DNA from: Byssochlamys sp. IMV 00236 | Lineage: Eukaryota; Ascomycota; Eurotiomycetes; Eurotiales; Thermoascaceae | Assembly (NCBI GenBank): GCA_001931875.2 | Contig: MSJH02000557.1 | Coordinates: 1-61,104 of the forward strand | Reading direction: 5' to 3' | DNA length: 61,104 nucleotides | Shown: one piece after another, positions 59,641 through 61,104 of the stretch | Layout: each line of letters opens with the position of its first letter | Position numbering within the stretch: position 1 is the first letter of the stretch | Position numbers and translations under genes: made by a program | Notes under the pieces: generated by a model | The model's database searches: none | What the model saw: only the letters and a program-made list of their open reading frames with translations | Told to the model about the DNA's origin: nothing

Positions 59641-61104
59641 ATAAGCTAGTTTATAGACTAGATAGGCTTAAATCTTATATATAGATAAAACCTATAATTA
59701 GTAAAAAAAGGTAATACTCTAATAATCTTAAAATAATAAGAGTTTAATATAAACTTAGCTAGAGATAGCTAATTAACCTAGTTATCTTATAGATAGCTAA
59801 TATAGGTATATAAGTATTATTCTAAGATAGTATTTATTCTTTTAATCTAATTATTAGTCTTAAGATAATAAGTAGTAAATAGCAGATTTATAATATCTAA
59901 ATATTAAATTAAATATTTCTAAAAAGCAATAATAAACTAAGGGCCTTAATTAAATATTATAGTTTTTAATAGCTTATAAAGCTTCTATATATAGCAGATA
60001 TATAATCGCGCTATTTCTTTAATATTATAAGTAGCTTAGTAGAGAATAAAATACCTTATCTTTATAAATTAGTCTATAGTAACTAATATAATATTATAAT
60101 TTTAATAAAATATAAGTCTAGTAATAAAATCTATTAAAATATCTTATTAAAAATATTTAGGGATAAAGAGCTAGTATAAGACTTCTTAATAGCCTTTATT
60201 TAAGAGTATAATATAATAATAAATATAGTAATTCTAAGTCTAGCAATTTATATATTAATATATATTTAGCTAATAATACTCTTATAAGATTAGATTATAA
60301 AACTTATATTTTTTAAGATATTTAAGTATATATTTATTATAGTATTTTTATAATAAATAAGCTCTTAGCTTATTATAATTAAGAATATATAAATAGTCTT
60401 TATAATATAGATATCTTCCTTTTTATTAATAATTAGCTAATATAATCTTAGGGTAATAATTAGCTTTATAATCTAAGACTTATAAGATAGATTATATTAA
60501 GTTATTAAATAGGTAAACTATATTTAGTAAGTCTTTAATACTTAATAAGCATTTTAATTTATTAGATATAATAAGAGAACTTAACTAGTCTTACTTAATA
60601 AATAGGGCTATTTTTTTAATAGGCTAAATAGTCTCTTTAATAGACTAGATTATCTCCTTAATAGGTTAAATAATCTTAATAAACTAATTAGGCAGTAAGA
60701 TAGACTAAATAGCTTCTTTAAGCTAAATAGATTAATTTCTTAAAATAAGTTAAGTAGGTATTTCTATAGATTTAGCAAGATTTTTAATCTCTTAAACTAT
60801 TAGATTAGCGAAATAAATATACCTTACTATTTAACTCCTAATAATAGCTTCTAGTTTTAGGGATCTTTAAATCTATAGATTAAAATTCTTCTTTTTTAAG
60901 ACTATCTAGCTTTAGTATTATAACTATTTATCCCCTTTTTTAAGGAGATTTTCTAACCTTCTAGTTAAAATATTAGGCTTTACTTCTTATTTTCTAGGAT
61001 AGTATATAACTTAGAAGTTAAACTAGGATAAAAACTTAGACTAATAAGTTTATCGCCGGTTTAGCAGCTTAATTAATATAAAATATTTTAGATTATAATA
61101 GTCT
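59641..61104 (-). mobile_element. Retrotransposon copy B, continuing beyond the window
   Basis: It opens with ATAAG, the right target duplication. Read on the minus strand, the stretch matches the integrase region of copy A (about 58760 back to 57850) and then the end of RNase H (57310-57500 matches 60920-61104). It is the rest of the element whose 3' end lies at 52777-53694. Its reverse transcriptase, gag and 5' LTR must lie to the right of the window. It is as heavily mutated as copy A. Confidence 0.82.

Overview
The window is nuclear DNA of a filamentous ascomycete, most likely a Eurotiales species of Aspergillus type. The evidence is short GT-AG introns of about 50-70 bases with TACTAAC-like branch points, compact intergenic spaces, fungal-specific families (Zn2Cys6 regulator, CSC1-type channel, NACHT-ankyrin receptor, DUF1993) and RIP-like decay of repeats. 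A 20-base N gap shows that it comes from a draft assembly. The exon structures below were worked out by hand from reading frames and splice signals. Family names rest on recalled motifs and not on database searches.

Positions 1-29.2 kb are mostly conserved housekeeping genes: the 5' exon of deoxyhypusine synthase (-), a 2061-residue double-SANT Snt1-like corepressor (+), an extended-SDR reductase (-), a CSC1/OSCA-type membrane channel (+), the PIG-P subunit of GPI-GlcNAc transferase (+), striatin (+, with a probable GC-AG intron), the Get5 ubiquitin-like protein (-) and the rRNA methyltransferase Nop2 (+). Get5 and Nop2 are divergent with 283 bases between start codons. This block is interrupted by a gene-poor stretch of about 6.6 kb (9.8-16.5 kb) holding the assembly gap.

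Positions 29.2-47.6 kb are accessory: a Zn2Cys6 regulator, a secreted cutinase/acetylxylan-esterase-like protein with an apparent 3' frameshift, a clan-CD (legumain/caspase-like) cysteine peptidase, an ankyrin-repeat relic, a DUF1993 protein, an intact four-exon O-methyltransferase, a LINE reverse-transcriptase relic, and a four-exon NLR-like protein (helical N-terminus, NACHT, ankyrins, Cys-rich tail). The peptidase and the NLR, both related to families used in fungal self/non-self recognition and regulated cell death, are the most attractive functional candidates.

Positions 47.6-61.1 kb are a decayed, repeat-rich end. Two dead genes come first: a secreted M35-like metallopeptidase, and an F-box/ankyrin gene whose frame is unbroken except for TAA/TAG stops. 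From about 52 kb the DNA becomes very AT-rich and consists of two nested copies of one chromodomain-bearing Ty3/gypsy retrotransposon. Copy A is complete (53695-59640, 255-base LTRs) and sits inside copy B, which lies on the opposite strand and is cut in the integrase region. The ATAGG/ATAAG target duplication and the converted polypurine tract show the C:G to T:A changes expected of RIP.
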